Of a stretch of 64,000 nt of DNA, positions 54,509-63,454 are shown in pieces. How positions within the stretch are numbered: the first letter of the stretch is position 1; each line of letters opens with the position of its first letter. Below the pieces are notes generated by a model. It saw only the letters and a program-made list of their open reading frames with translations. It was not told the origin of the DNA and searched no databases. This DNA is from Planomonospora sp. ID82291 (GTDB taxonomy: Bacteria; Actinomycetota; Actinomycetes; Streptosporangiales; Streptosporangiaceae): the NCBI RefSeq assembly GCF_015711645.1, contig NZ_JABTEX010000002.1:558001-622000 (forward strand). The letters are read 5' to 3'. Position numbers and translations under genes: made by a program.

Positions 54509-55833
54509 CCGCCCGCACGCTGCACCTGAACGCCTTCCTGATGGGCGTCGGCCACCACGAGGCCGCCTGGCGGCACCCGCGGACCGAGCCCTCCCACCTC
54601 ACCGACGTCCGGCACTACCAGCGGCTCGCCCTGGCCGCCGAGCGGGGCAGGCTCGACTCGGTCTTCCTGGCCGACGGCCTGGCCCTGCAGGGCGACGTCC
54701 GGCACAACGCGCTCGGCGGGCTCGAACCCCTCACCCTGCTGTCCGCGCTGGCCGCCGTCACCGACCACGTCGGCCTGATCGCGACCGTCTCCACCACCTA
54801 CAACGAGCCGTTCCACGTGGCCCGCAAGTTCGCCTCGCTGGACCACATCAGCGGCGGCCGGGCCGGCTGGAACATCGTCACCTCCGCCGGCGAGGCCGAG
54901 GCGCGCAACTTCGGGATCGAGCGCCCCGCGCACGCCGAGCGCTACGCCAGGGCGGCGGAGTTCCTCCAAGTCGTCACCGGCCTGTGGGACAGCTGGGAGG
55001 ACGACGCGATCCTGGGCGACCGCCGCAGCGGGGAGTACGCCGACACCGGCAGGATCCACCCGCTCGACCACACCGGCCCCCACTTCCGGGTCAGCGGCCC
55101 GCTGAACACCTCCCGCCCCCCGCAGGGCCACCCCCTGCTGGTCCAGGCCGGGTCGTCGGAGGGCGGCAAGGAGTTCGCCGCCCGCTTCGCCGAGGCGGTC
55201 TTCACCGCCCAGCAGACCCTCGCCGAGGGCCGGGAGTTCTACGCCGACCTCAAGGGCCGCCTGGCCCGGTACGGCCGGCACGAGGGCGAGCTGCTGGTCC
55301 TGCCCGGCATCTCCCCGATCATCGGCTCCACCGAGCGGGAGGCGCTGCGCCTGGAGCGGGAGCTGGAGGAGCTCATCATCCCGGCGTACGGCCTCAGCCA
55401 GCTCTCCCACATGGTGGGCATCGAGCTGACGGAGGACGCGCTGGACCGGCCACTGCCGGAGGTCTCCGCCGAGACGGAGGGGGCGCAGAGCCGCCGCAGG
55501 CTCGTCATCGACCTCGCCCGCCGGGAGCGGCTGACCGTGCGGCAGCTCCTCGGCCGCCTGGCGGGCGGCCGGGGGCACCGGGTCGTGGCCGGGACCCCGG
55601 AGCGGATCGCCGACGAGATCCAGACCTGGTTCGAGGGCGGCGCGGCCGACGGCTTCAACATCATGCCGCCCCTGCTCCCGAGCGGCCTGGAGGACTTCGT
55701 CGACCACGTCGTCCCGGTGCTGCAGACCCGCGGCCTGTTCCGCACCGAGTACAAGGGCCGGACCCTGCGGGAGAACTACGGGCTGGAGCGCCCCGCCTCC
55801 CGCCACGCGCGCAAGGTCGCGGTGGCCTCGTGA
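54505..55833 (+). CDS. FMN-dependent monooxygenase, NtaA/SnaA/DszA/SfnG family
   Basis: A 442-aa LLM-class flavin monooxygenase. TIM-barrel signatures: LNAFLMGVGHHEAAWRHP, DSVFLADG, SGGRAGWNIVTS, HPLLVQAGSSEGGKEFAAR, FNIMPPLLP. The family oxidises C-S or C-N bonds using reduced FMN from a separate reductase, and two candidate reductases follow. Substrate probably an alkyl sulfone, sulfonate or thiophenic compound given the transporter and leader peptide (inference). ATGA overlap with the permease; GGAGG ribosome site. Confidence 0.9.
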   Translation: MTARTLHLNAFLMGVGHHEAAWRHPRTEPSHLTDVRHYQRLALAAERGRLDSVFLADGLALQGDVRHNALGGLEPLTLLSALAAVTDHVGLIATVSTTYNEPFHVARKFASLDHISGGRAGWNIVTSAGEAEARNFGIERPAHAERYARAAEFLQVVTGLWDSWEDDAILGDRRSGEYADTGRIHPLDHTGPHFRVSGPLNTSRPPQGHPLLVQAGSSEGGKEFAARFAEAVFTAQQTLAEGREFYADLKGRLARYGRHEGELLVLPGISPIIGSTEREALRLERELEELIIPAYGLSQLSHMVGIELTEDALDRPLPEVSAETEGAQSRRRLVIDLARRERLTVRQLLGRLAGGRGHRVVAGTPERIADEIQTWFEGGAADGFNIMPPLLPSGLEDFVDHVVPVLQTRGLFRTEYKGRTLRENYGLERPASRHARKVAVAS

Positions 55834-55872
55834 ACGCGCCACGCGCACAAGGCCGCGGCGGCCTCGTGAACA
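55801..55872. repeat. 36-bp tandem duplication over the 3' end of the monooxygenase gene
   Basis: Two copies (55801-55836 and 55837-55872, about 4 mismatches), each containing the GCCTCGTGA that holds the stop codon of the first copy. Confidence 0.85.
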
Positions 55873-55930
55873 CGCCGCGCGACGGGCGGACCGCGGGTGC
55901 GGGAGCGCACCGGGAGACGGGAGGAGGGCG

Positions 55931-56455
55931 ATGAGCGTCGTGACCCTGGTGGGCAACCCGCGCAGCGGATCGCGCACCCACGAGGCGGCGGTCCGCGCCG
56001 CCGGGACGCTGGCCGGGCGCCTCGGCCACGACGGGCCCGGAGAGGTCGTCGACCTGTCCGCGCTGGCGCCGCTGCTGCTGGCGCCCGGCGCGTCGTCCGG
56101 TGTGGAGATCGCGCTGGAGCAGGTCGCCGAGGCGCGGGTGCTGGTCGTGGCGAGCCCGGTGTACAAGGGCACCTACACCGGCCTGCTCAAGGTGTTCCTC
56201 GACCGGCTGCCGGGCGGGGCGCTGGCCGGGGCCGTCGCCCTCCCGCTGCTGGTGCTGGGGGACGCCCGGCACTCCCTGGCGGTGGAGGTGCACCTGCGGC
56301 CCCTCCTGGTCGAGCTGGGCGCCGCGGTGCCCACGCCGGGCCTGGCCCTGCTGGAGTCGGAGCTGGCCGACCTGGACGCGCGTCTGGGCCCCTGGGCCGA
56401 CCGGGTGGCCCCCCAGGCGGCCGCCCTCCTGGCGGAGCGGAGCGTGGCCCGATGA
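55931..56455 (+). CDS. NADPH-dependent FMN reductase (SsuE/MsuE-like)
   Basis: A 174-aa flavodoxin-fold reductase: GNPRSGSRTH phosphate-binding loop at residues 8-17, ASPVYKGTYTGLLKVFLD typical of NADPH-dependent FMN reductases. Supplies FMNH2 to the upstream monooxygenase. ATG at 55931; its stop overlaps the next gene (ATGA). Confidence 0.9.
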   Translation: MSVVTLVGNPRSGSRTHEAAVRAAGTLAGRLGHDGPGEVVDLSALAPLLLAPGASSGVEIALEQVAEARVLVVASPVYKGTYTGLLKVFLDRLPGGALAGAVALPLLVLGDARHSLAVEVHLRPLLVELGAAVPTPGLALLESELADLDARLGPWADRVAPQAAALLAERSVAR

Positions 56456-56982
56456 CCGAGACGCTTCCGGGGACGCTTCCGGGGACGCTGCCGGAGCGGG
56501 CGGTCGACGCGGAGCGGTTCCGCCGGGCGCTCGCCGTACACGCGGCCGGGGTCGTGGTGGTGACCGCGCAGACCGAGGGCGTGCCGGTCGGTCTGACGGC
56601 CACCTCGTTCTCCTCGGTGAGCCTGGAGCCGCCGCTGGTCTCCTTCTACGTGGACCGGGCCTCGACCACCTGGCCCTGGCTCCGCCGGGCGGGGCACTTC
56701 GCGGTCAACATCCTGGCCGGCGACCAGGCCGACCTCGCCTCCCGGTTCGCCCGCAAGGGCGTCGACCGCTTCGCCCCGCCCACGCGGTGGCGTCCCGGCC
56801 CGCTGGGCGTCCCCCTGCTGGGCGGGGTCTCCGCCCACCTGGTCTGCGCCCCGCACTCCACCACCGAGATCGGCGACCACGTCCTGGTGGTCGGTCTCGT
56901 GACCGAGGCCCGCCTCGGTACGGAGCACCGCCCGCTCCTGTACCACCAGGGCCGGTTCGGCCGGTTCGCCCCCCACGTCTGA
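56452..56982 (+). CDS. flavin reductase domain protein (HpaC/DszD-like)
   Basis: A 176-aa split-barrel flavin:NAD(P)H reductase. FRRALAVHAAGVVVVTAQ, TATSFSSVSLEPPLVSFYV and HFAVNILAGDQADLASRFA are the family signatures. A second reductase in the same operon, unrelated in fold to the SsuE-like one. The N-terminus repeats TLPG (a 12-bp DNA repeat). Overlaps the upstream gene by four bases, so it is co-translated. It may serve the same monooxygenase or one encoded elsewhere. Confidence 0.9.
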   Translation: MTETLPGTLPGTLPERAVDAERFRRALAVHAAGVVVVTAQTEGVPVGLTATSFSSVSLEPPLVSFYVDRASTTWPWLRRAGHFAVNILAGDQADLASRFARKGVDRFAPPTRWRPGPLGVPLLGGVSAHLVCAPHSTTEIGDHVLVVGLVTEARLGTEHRPLLYHQGRFGRFAPHV

Positions 56983-57187
56983 CGTCCGGGCACCCGCCGG
57001 GGCCTCCCCGGCGGGCGCGGTGGCGGGACGGGCCCGCGGGCCGCGCCGGGACCCGGACGGGTTCCGGCGCGGCCCGGGGCATAACCTGGCTGTGAGCCGG
57101 GACCCGGGGGGCGGGCCCGGCTGTACGGCCGGGCGGGGGCGTCGCCGGCTCGGCGGCGGTTCCGGACGCCCGGGGGAGGCGCGATCG

Positions 57188-58510
57188 ATGGCGGAGACGC
57201 CGATACCGCCCGACGAGGCCGAGCGGCTGCGGGACCTGGACGAGCTGGGGGCGCTGGAGGCCCCGCTCGAACCCGACTTCGACGCGGTCGCCACGCTGGC
57301 CGCGCACATCTGCCGGGCGCCGGTCGCGATGGTCAACCTGCTGGACGGGGAGCGGCAGCACTTCAGGGGCAGGGCGGGCACCACCTGGACCGGCGCCGAC
57401 CGGAGCAGCGGCTACTGCCAGTACGCGGTCTGCGGGCGGGAGCTGCTGGAGATCCCCGACACCCTGGCCGACCCGCGCTACCGCGAGAACGCCGTCGCCC
57501 AGGGCGAGCCGTACCTCCGCTACTACGCGGGCGTGCCGCTGGTCAGCGGCCGGGGGCACGCGCTGGGCACCGTGTGCGTGGTGGACCACCGCCCGCGCCT
57601 GCTGACCTCCGAGCAGCGGGAGACCCTGCAGATCCTGGCCGAGAGCGTCGTGACGATGCTGGAGCTGCACCGGCGCGCCCGCGAGGCCGGCAGGACCGAG
57701 GTCCCGCGCCCGCCTGGGCTGGAGCGGCTCAAGGACCGCTTCCTGAGCAGCATCAACCACGAGCTGCGCACCCCGGTGACCTCGATCCGCAGCGCCCTGC
57801 AGCTGCTGCGGGAGGGCGGCCTGGACGAGGAGACCGAACGCCGCTTCCTGCTGGTGATGGAGCGCAACAACGAGCGGTTGCTGGGGCTGCTGGACGAACT
57901 GCTCCTGGTGACCAGCCTCAACGCCGGAACCGCCGTCTTCGCGCCGCAGCGGACCGATCTGGCCGAGACCGTACGGCGGGCGGTGGACGACGTCGCCGAC
58001 GGCGCGCGGCAGCGGCGGCACGCCCTGCGCGTGCACGCCCGGAGCGGGGTGGCGGTGCGGGCCGACGCCGAGCGGCTGCGGCTCGCGCTGCGGCACGTGC
58101 TGGACAACGCGGTCAAGTTCACCCCGCCGGGCGGTGCGATCGACGTCGTGGTCACGGCGGATCCGCGGCCCGCCGTGGAGGTCCGCGACACCGGGATCGG
58201 CATCCGGCCCGAGGACCTGGGCCACGTCCTGGAGGACTTCTATCGCGCTCCGGAGATGGAGGAGCGGGCCATCGGCGGCACCGGGCTGGGCCTGGCCATC
58301 GTCGACAAGATCATCCGGTTGCACGGGGGCGAGGTGCGGGTGGAGAGCGAACCCGGCGGAGGCACCCGGGTGCGCCTCACCCTGCCGGTGTTCACGGGTC
58401 CCGACACGGGCCGGTCGGCCTCGCCGCCGTCTTCCCCGGGTCCCTCCGGTTCCCCGGGTCCTTGCGGGCCGGAGGAGGACGGCGGCGAGGCCGCCACCGG
58501 AACCCGGTGA
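57188..58510 (+). CDS. GAF-domain sensor histidine kinase
   Basis: A 440-aa soluble kinase. N-terminal GAF domain about 20-170 (ICRAPVAMVNLLDGERQHFRG, SSGYCQYAVCG, YYAGVPLVSGRGHALGTVCVVD); HisKA with the phospho-His in SSINHELRTPVTS (about 196); HATPase with NAVKFTPPGG, DTGIGI and GGTGLGLAIVDKI. A Pro/Ser/Gly tail ends the protein. Start ATG 57188 behind GGGGGAGG. No response regulator is adjacent. Signal unknown. Confidence 0.9.
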   Translation: MAETPIPPDEAERLRDLDELGALEAPLEPDFDAVATLAAHICRAPVAMVNLLDGERQHFRGRAGTTWTGADRSSGYCQYAVCGRELLEIPDTLADPRYRENAVAQGEPYLRYYAGVPLVSGRGHALGTVCVVDHRPRLLTSEQRETLQILAESVVTMLELHRRAREAGRTEVPRPPGLERLKDRFLSSINHELRTPVTSIRSALQLLREGGLDEETERRFLLVMERNNERLLGLLDELLLVTSLNAGTAVFAPQRTDLAETVRRAVDDVADGARQRRHALRVHARSGVAVRADAERLRLALRHVLDNAVKFTPPGGAIDVVVTADPRPAVEVRDTGIGIRPEDLGHVLEDFYRAPEMEERAIGGTGLGLAIVDKIIRLHGGEVRVESEPGGGTRVRLTLPVFTGPDTGRSASPPSSPGPSGSPGPCGPEEDGGEAATGTR

Positions 58511-58555
58511 CGGCCTCGTGGCGTCCTGCCCGGCGGGACCGGGGGCCTCGGAACC

Positions 58556-58582
58556 GGGGGACCGGTGTCCGGCCGGTCCCCC
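58556..58582. terminator. hairpin between convergent kinase and protease genes
   Basis: GGGGGACCGG pairs with CCGGTCCCCC across a seven-base loop. Confidence 0.7.
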
Positions 58583-58603
58583 GGCCCCGCGGCCGGGCGG
58601 TGG

Positions 58604-59725
58604 TCAGCCGACGCGGAGCGTCAGCCCGTACACCGAGAGGATCTCGTTGACCGGCTGGTGGTAGGTGGTGCCGCCGGTGGTGCAGTTGCCGGAGCCGCCC
58701 GAGGTCACGCCCTGGGCCTGGCTGCCGGAGATGAACGAGCCGCCGGAGTCGCCGGGCTGCGCGCAGACCGTGGTGCGGGTCAGCCCGCCGACGGTGCCCT
58801 GCGGGTAGGTGACGCTGGCGTTGTGCTGCTGGATGACGCCGCAGCGCCAGCCGGTGGTCGAGCCGGAGCGGCAGATGGACGCGCCGACCACGGCCTGGGT
58901 GGACCCGCGGACGATGACGTTGGCGCCGCCCGAGCCCCGCACCCACGGCTGGGGGGTGTGGCCGGGGGTGGCGACCCAGGCGTAGTCGTTGCCGGGGAAC
59001 GAGGAGCCCTGGAAGGTGCCGGTCGGGTTGGTGGTCCGGGAACCGGCCCGGCCGCAGTGGCCGGCGGTGACGAACCCGGGGGTGCTGCCGCGGGTGACGG
59101 AGAAGCCGATGCTGCAGCGGCTGGAGCCGATGTAGTAGGCCGCGCCGCCGATGATGTTCATGAAGGGCTGCGGCCGCTCGCCGGAGACCTCCACCCGGAC
59201 CGTGCCGGCGTCCACGCCCGCTGCGGCGGCGAGGGCCTCGCCCGCGGCCTGGTCGGCGGCCTTGATCACCACGCTGTTGGTGGTGACGTCGACGTACCAG
59301 AGGGCGGCGCCGGTCTTGGCCTGATCCGCGACCTGGTCGAGCCGGTCCTTGGCGGCGTTGAGCTGGGCGAGCGTCCGGGGGACGACCACCGGCAGGGCGC
59401 CCTGCGCCTTGATCGCCTCGCTCTGCGCCGCGTCGGTGGTGGCGACGGTGAGCCGGGAGGCGTCCCCGTTGAGCCAGGAACCGGCGTAGGCCTCGCCGAG
59501 GGAGGAGCTCAGGGAGGAGTCCGCCCGGGCGGCGCGCTCCTCGTTGGCCAGCCGGGTGACGGCCTGCTGCTCGCTGAGCCCGAGGTCGCGCTGGAGGGCT
59601 TCGAGCATCGAGCTCTCCGGTGCGGAGGGGGAGGGACCGGACTGCGCGGAGGCGGTGGTGGTGGTGCCGGCCAGGCAGAGGGCCACGAGGGCGGTCCCGG
59701 CCAGCAGGGAGCGTTGACTCAACAT
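58604..59725 (-). CDS. secreted alpha-lytic/streptogrisin-type serine protease
   Basis: A 373-aa preproprotease. Signal peptide about 1-34; pro-region about 40-190 with an alpha-lytic-type foldase pro-domain (LWYVDVTTNSVVIKA); mature S1 domain from about IGGAAYYIG. Triad: His in VTAGHCG, Asp in PGNDYAWV, Ser in PGDSGGSF. Six Cys give three disulfides. Unrelated at sequence level to the five paralogues at 27.8-37.5 kb. ATG 59725 with AGGAG. Confidence 0.93.
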   Translation of the reverse strand: MLSQRSLLAGTALVALCLAGTTTTASAQSGPSPSAPESSMLEALQRDLGLSEQQAVTRLANEERAARADSSLSSSLGEAYAGSWLNGDASRLTVATTDAAQSEAIKAQGALPVVVPRTLAQLNAAKDRLDQVADQAKTGAALWYVDVTTNSVVIKAADQAAGEALAAAAGVDAGTVRVEVSGERPQPFMNIIGGAAYYIGSSRCSIGFSVTRGSTPGFVTAGHCGRAGSRTTNPTGTFQGSSFPGNDYAWVATPGHTPQPWVRGSGGANVIVRGSTQAVVGASICRSGSTTGWRCGVIQQHNASVTYPQGTVGGLTRTTVCAQPGDSGGSFISGSQAQGVTSGGSGNCTTGGTTYHQPVNEILSVYGLTLRVG

Positions 59726-59992
59726 GTGCACTCCTGTGTGAGGGGTGCTGTCAAGGTATTCCGCGACCCGGGGCCGTGTGATGTAGCAAAAGATCCCTAT
59801 CGCGGCGTTATGGGTGGGGGGTGCGGCTGCGGGCCGGGGGAGCGGCTGCGGTTCACGGGTCGGGGGTGTGGGCGCGGGCCGGGGGCTGCGGGCGGGGAGT
59901 GGCGTCGCCGATGGGCGGGGTCCGTGGATTCGCGAGGGCGGGCAGGATATCCTGATCCGCACTAGAACTTTATTCTCGTGGGAGGGCTGCTC
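59726..59992. other. 267-base divergent intergenic region
   Basis: G-rich, purine-skewed stretch (59810-59910) with repeated CGGG-type words, then an AT-richer patch (59955-59980) ahead of the SDR ribosome site GGGAGGG. No gene. Confidence 0.5.
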
Positions 59993-60898
59993 ATGTCAGA
60001 GCTGCGGTTCGACGGCAGGGTCGCGGTCGTCACCGGCGCCGGACACGGCCTCGGCCGGTCGCACGCGCTGTCACTGGCCGAGCGCGGCGCCAAGGTGGTC
60101 GTCAACGACCTCGGCGGCGCGCTGGACGGCACCGGCGCGTCCACCGGCCCGGCCGCCGAGGTGGTCGAGCTGATCACCAAGAACGGCGGCGAGGCGGTCG
60201 TGAGCGGGGACAACGTCGCCACTCCGGAGGGCGCCAAGGCGATCGTGCAGTCGGCGATCGACGCCTTCGGGCGGATCGACGTCGTCGTCAACAACGCGGG
60301 CATCCTGCGGGACAGGTCGTTCGGGAAGATGAGCGTCGAGGAGTGGGACGCCGTCATCGCCGTCCACCTCCGCGGCGCGTTCCTGGTCACCCACGCGGCC
60401 TTCCCCTACCTGAAGGAGCAGGCCTACGGCCGGATCGTCAACACCTCCTCGCCCTCCGGCCTGTTCGGCAGCTTCGGCCAGGCGAACTACTCCACGGCCA
60501 AGATGGGGCTGGTCGGCCTGACCAAGACCCTCGGTCTGGAAGGCGCCCGGGCGAACATCCGCGTCAACGCGATCGCCCCGATCGCCTGGACCCGGATGAC
60601 CGAGTCGCTGCTCCCGGCCGAGTTCGAGGCCAGGTTCACCCCGGAGCGGATCAGCCCCCTGGTGGCGTACCTGGCGCACGAGTCCTGCGAGACCAGCGGC
60701 GAGGTCTTCAGCGTCGGGGCCGGCCGGGTCGCGCGGGTGTTCGTCGCCGAGGGGCCGGGCTGGAAGCAGGACGGACCCGGCGACCACACGGCCGAGGACG
60801 TCCGGGACAACTGGGAGGCCATCATGGCCGAGCAGCCCTACCTGACGCCGACCACCCTCGGCCAGCAGTCGGGCGCGTCGATGAAGGCCATGCTCTGA
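59993..60898 (+). CDS. short-chain dehydrogenase (HSD17B4/3-hydroxyacyl-CoA dehydrogenase-like)
   Basis: A 301-aa classical SDR. Cofactor loop VVTGAGHGLGRSHA, VVNNAGILRD, catalytic Ser in NTSSPSG and NYSTAKMG (Tyr-x3-Lys). The NDLGGALDGTG insertion and the extended C-terminus resemble the (3R)-hydroxyacyl-CoA dehydrogenase domain of multifunctional enzyme type 2, acting in fatty-acyl or steroid side-chain oxidation. ATG 59993. A 43-bp tandem duplication follows its 3' end. Confidence 0.88.
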   Translation: MSELRFDGRVAVVTGAGHGLGRSHALSLAERGAKVVVNDLGGALDGTGASTGPAAEVVELITKNGGEAVVSGDNVATPEGAKAIVQSAIDAFGRIDVVVNNAGILRDRSFGKMSVEEWDAVIAVHLRGAFLVTHAAFPYLKEQAYGRIVNTSSPSGLFGSFGQANYSTAKMGLVGLTKTLGLEGARANIRVNAIAPIAWTRMTESLLPAEFEARFTPERISPLVAYLAHESCETSGEVFSVGAGRVARVFVAEGPGWKQDGPGDHTAEDVRDNWEAIMAEQPYLTPTTLGQQSGASMKAML

Positions 60899-60941
60899 CC
60901 TCGGCCGGCAGTCGGGCGCGTCGATGAAGGCCATGCCCTGA
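60856..60941. repeat. 43-bp tandem duplication over the 3' end of the SDR gene
   Basis: 60856-60898 (ending at the real stop) is repeated at 60899-60941 with two mismatches, including a second TGA. Confidence 0.93.
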
Positions 60942-61074
60942 GGTCCGTCCCGCGCGTTTCCCTCGCGGGGCCCCGCCGGGCCGCCGATCCGTCAGGCCCG
61001 GCGCACCGGGGCCGCGTGACGGCCCGGGGCGGTGATCCCGGTCGCGGTACCCGCTCGGTGCGTGACGGCCCGGG

Positions 61075-62994
61075 TCAGCGGCCCCGGTTGACGTGCGCGC
61101 TCAGGTACCGCGCCGCCGCGGTCGCCTCGGCGGCCCTCGTCCGGCGGTTCAGCCGCTGCGTCTCCGCGCGCGTCACGGCGCTCCTGAACGTGGTCGTCCT
61201 GGAGATCCGCTCGGAGTCCTCGTAGACGCCGTGGCTCCAGTTGAGCCACGCGGCCAGCAGCTCGCGGTCCAGGAGCGCCTTGCCGGACGTCCCCCTGAGG
61301 ACCTTGGCGGCGGCGGTGAGCGATCCCGCGCCCACGGCCTCGGGGAAGACCCTGCTGCGGCTGCCGGCCATGTTCAGGTAGCACTGCAGGGTCTCGTTCC
61401 TGAGGCCGGCGGCGCCGTTGGAGGTCTCCCGGGCCCACTCGGCGGCGGTCAGGGACCTGCGCCCGGCGCCGCGGAGGCACGGGGCCGGCGCGGGGGGCGG
61501 CGAGGGCGTCGCCGTCGGTGCGGGCGTCGGTGCGGAGGTGGGAGCCGGTGTCGGCGTGGGAGTGGGCGTGGGTGTCGGCGCCGGTGCGGCCGTCGGTGTC
61601 GGTACGGGACTCACCGTGGGGACCGGTGCGGGCGGGGGAGCCGTCGTGGGCGCAGGCGCCGGGGCGAGCCGTCCGAGGGCCGCGAACAGGTCGATCCGGC
61701 GCGCGGGGAACCACCCGCCGGAGTAGGGGACCACCGTGCCGGTCGTCGCGAGGGCGTCGAGGGCCTGGGCGGGGGTGAGGGCCGGGTGACCGCTGCGCAG
61801 CAGCGCGAACGCGCCGGCCACGTGCGGTGCGGCCATCGAGGTGCCGCTGAAGACGGCGTAGGCGTCGTCGGGCACCGAGGAATTGATCGACACCCCCGGA
61901 GCGAGCAGGTCGATCAGGAGGCCGCGGTTGGAGAAGGACGCGAACAGGTCGGAGCCGGTCGTCGCGCCGACGGCGACGGCCGAGGAGACGCAGGCGGGCC
62001 AGCTGACCGCCCGCTCCCAGCCGTTGTTGCCGGCGGCCACCACGGTCGCCACCCCCTTGGCCAGGAGCTGGTCGATGATCGGCTTGATGTAGCGGCCCTC
62101 GTCGGTGGAATCGCACGCAGTGCCGTACGCTCCGCCGCCGAGGCTGAGGTTGGCCGCGGCGATCCGGTGACCGGCGGCCAGCGCGCCCACGTGGCCGAGC
62201 GCCTCCCGGATCTGCCCGTCGAAGGCCAGGACGCAGGGGCTGCGGCCCGTTCCGCAGTAGAGGTCGTCGTCGACGCGGCTGAAGACCTGGATGGCGACGA
62301 TCTTCGAGCCGGGGGCCACGCCGTCGGAGCCGCCTCCCGCGTTCCGGCCCGCGGCGATGCCCGCGACATGGCTGCCGTGGTCGCAGAGGTTCTCGCCCCC
62401 GTCCAGGCACTGGGGCGTCTCGGCGTCGGCCGCGCCCGCCCCGATCTGGGTCTGCTGCCCGTTCGGGCAGAGCGACCGGATGCCGCTGTTCGGCGCGGAG
62501 GCCGAGAAGCACGCCTCGGCAGCGATCCGGTCCGCGAAGAACGGGTGGTCGCGGTCGATCCCGGTGTCCAGGACGGCGACGGCCTGTCCCGCGCCGGTGA
62601 CCCCCGTCCGGTGGACCTTGTCGCCGCCTATCGTCGTGAGGCCGTCGACCAGCGCGGGCGGGACGGCCCTCTCCCTGCGGATCGACAGGACGTCGTCGTC
62701 GGCCGCCAGTTTCTCCAGATCGTCACCGTCGGCGGTCACCACGATGAACGAGCCGCGCCGAGGCTCCTGGACGACCTCGGTGTCGGGGAGCCGCTCGGCG
62801 GCCTCGGCCACGGAGTCCACGCTGGCGGGACTCCGGAGTTCCACGATGACGCGGTGCTCCCGGGTGGAGTCCGCCAGCGCAGGAGCGATCTTGTCGTCGG
62901 GGGAGTCGGTCACGGCGGCCACGGGGGTGGCGGTGAAGGTGACCGAGACGACCGTGAGAGCCAGGAAAGCGGCCAGGATGTCGCGGGGTCTCAT
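61075..62994 (-). CDS. secreted subtilisin-like protease with C-terminal domain
   Basis: A 639-aa S8 protease. Signal peptide about 1-27; inhibitor-I9-like pro-domain about 45-115; catalytic domain about 130-410 with VLDTGID (Asp), CDHGSHVAG (His), VAAGNNG (oxyanion Asn) and FSGTSMAAPHVAG (Ser). Then a Pro/Thr/Ala linker (about 425-490; TPTPTPTP) and a ~130-residue C-terminal domain, helical with two Cys (PCLRGAG, LQCYLNM), which I cannot assign. ATG 62994. It probably anchors or targets the enzyme. Confidence 0.92.
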   Translation of the reverse strand: MRPRDILAAFLALTVVSVTFTATPVAAVTDSPDDKIAPALADSTREHRVIVELRSPASVDSVAEAAERLPDTEVVQEPRRGSFIVVTADGDDLEKLAADDDVLSIRRERAVPPALVDGLTTIGGDKVHRTGVTGAGQAVAVLDTGIDRDHPFFADRIAAEACFSASAPNSGIRSLCPNGQQTQIGAGAADAETPQCLDGGENLCDHGSHVAGIAAGRNAGGGSDGVAPGSKIVAIQVFSRVDDDLYCGTGRSPCVLAFDGQIREALGHVGALAAGHRIAAANLSLGGGAYGTACDSTDEGRYIKPIIDQLLAKGVATVVAAGNNGWERAVSWPACVSSAVAVGATTGSDLFASFSNRGLLIDLLAPGVSINSSVPDDAYAVFSGTSMAAPHVAGAFALLRSGHPALTPAQALDALATTGTVVPYSGGWFPARRIDLFAALGRLAPAPAPTTAPPPAPVPTVSPVPTPTAAPAPTPTPTPTPTPAPTSAPTPAPTATPSPPPAPAPCLRGAGRRSLTAAEWARETSNGAAGLRNETLQCYLNMAGSRSRVFPEAVGAGSLTAAAKVLRGTSGKALLDRELLAAWLNWSHGVYEDSERISRTTTFRSAVTRAETQRLNRRTRAAEATAAARYLSAHVNRGR

Positions 62995-63190
62995 GGGCTT
63001 TTCCGGGAGGGACGGTCGTGCTCGGGGCACGTTCGGTGAACAGGGGGAACGGCTCGTCTGGGGGTCGGGCCTGGCGAGATCCGCCTCGTCCTGTCGCATC
63101 AGGGAAAGCGTTTCATCTCCTCTGTCAGGCTAAATCTTCCTATATAGCGATAAATGTGATCAAACGGAAAAAATAAGCAAATATCGGCAT

Positions 63191-63260
63191 CGCGGCCACT
63201 CGCCGTCGCGAGCACCCGCCCCCGGCTCGCGGCGGGTGCTCGCGACGGCGAGTGGCCGCG
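63191..63260. repeat. 30-bp perfect inverted repeat
   Basis: Arms 63191-63220 and 63231-63260 are exact reverse complements over 30 bases, with a ten-base spacer. It sits about 200 bases upstream of the subtilisin gene and 300 bases upstream of the sugar ABC gene, neither of which ends here. Confidence 0.95.
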
Positions 63261-63428
63261 GGCCGGGGCCGCGCCGGACGGACTGGATGGGCCGGGTGAC
63301 CGCGCGACGGGCCGGAGGCCGCGCCGGACAGGCCGGACAGGCCGGGTGACCGTGCCGGACGGGCCGGACGCGCCAGGGGCTGCGTCGAAGGGGCGGGTGC
63401 GGGATCGCCCTCGGGCGTCGTCGTCTCC

Positions 63429-63454
63429 GACTTTTGCTGAAATCAGCGAAAGTC
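63429..63454. promoter_or_regulatory. palindromic operator upstream of sugar ABC transporter
   Basis: GACTTTTGCTGA (63429-63440), AA, TCAGCGAAAGTC (63443-63454): 11 of 12 positions pair. Size and position suit a sugar-responsive LacI- or ROK-type repressor. Confidence 0.6.

Noticed and set aside
59961-59980. KstR-like half-site (TAGAAC) before the SDR gene
   Set aside because: The second half (GTTCTA) is missing, so it does not meet the palindrome.
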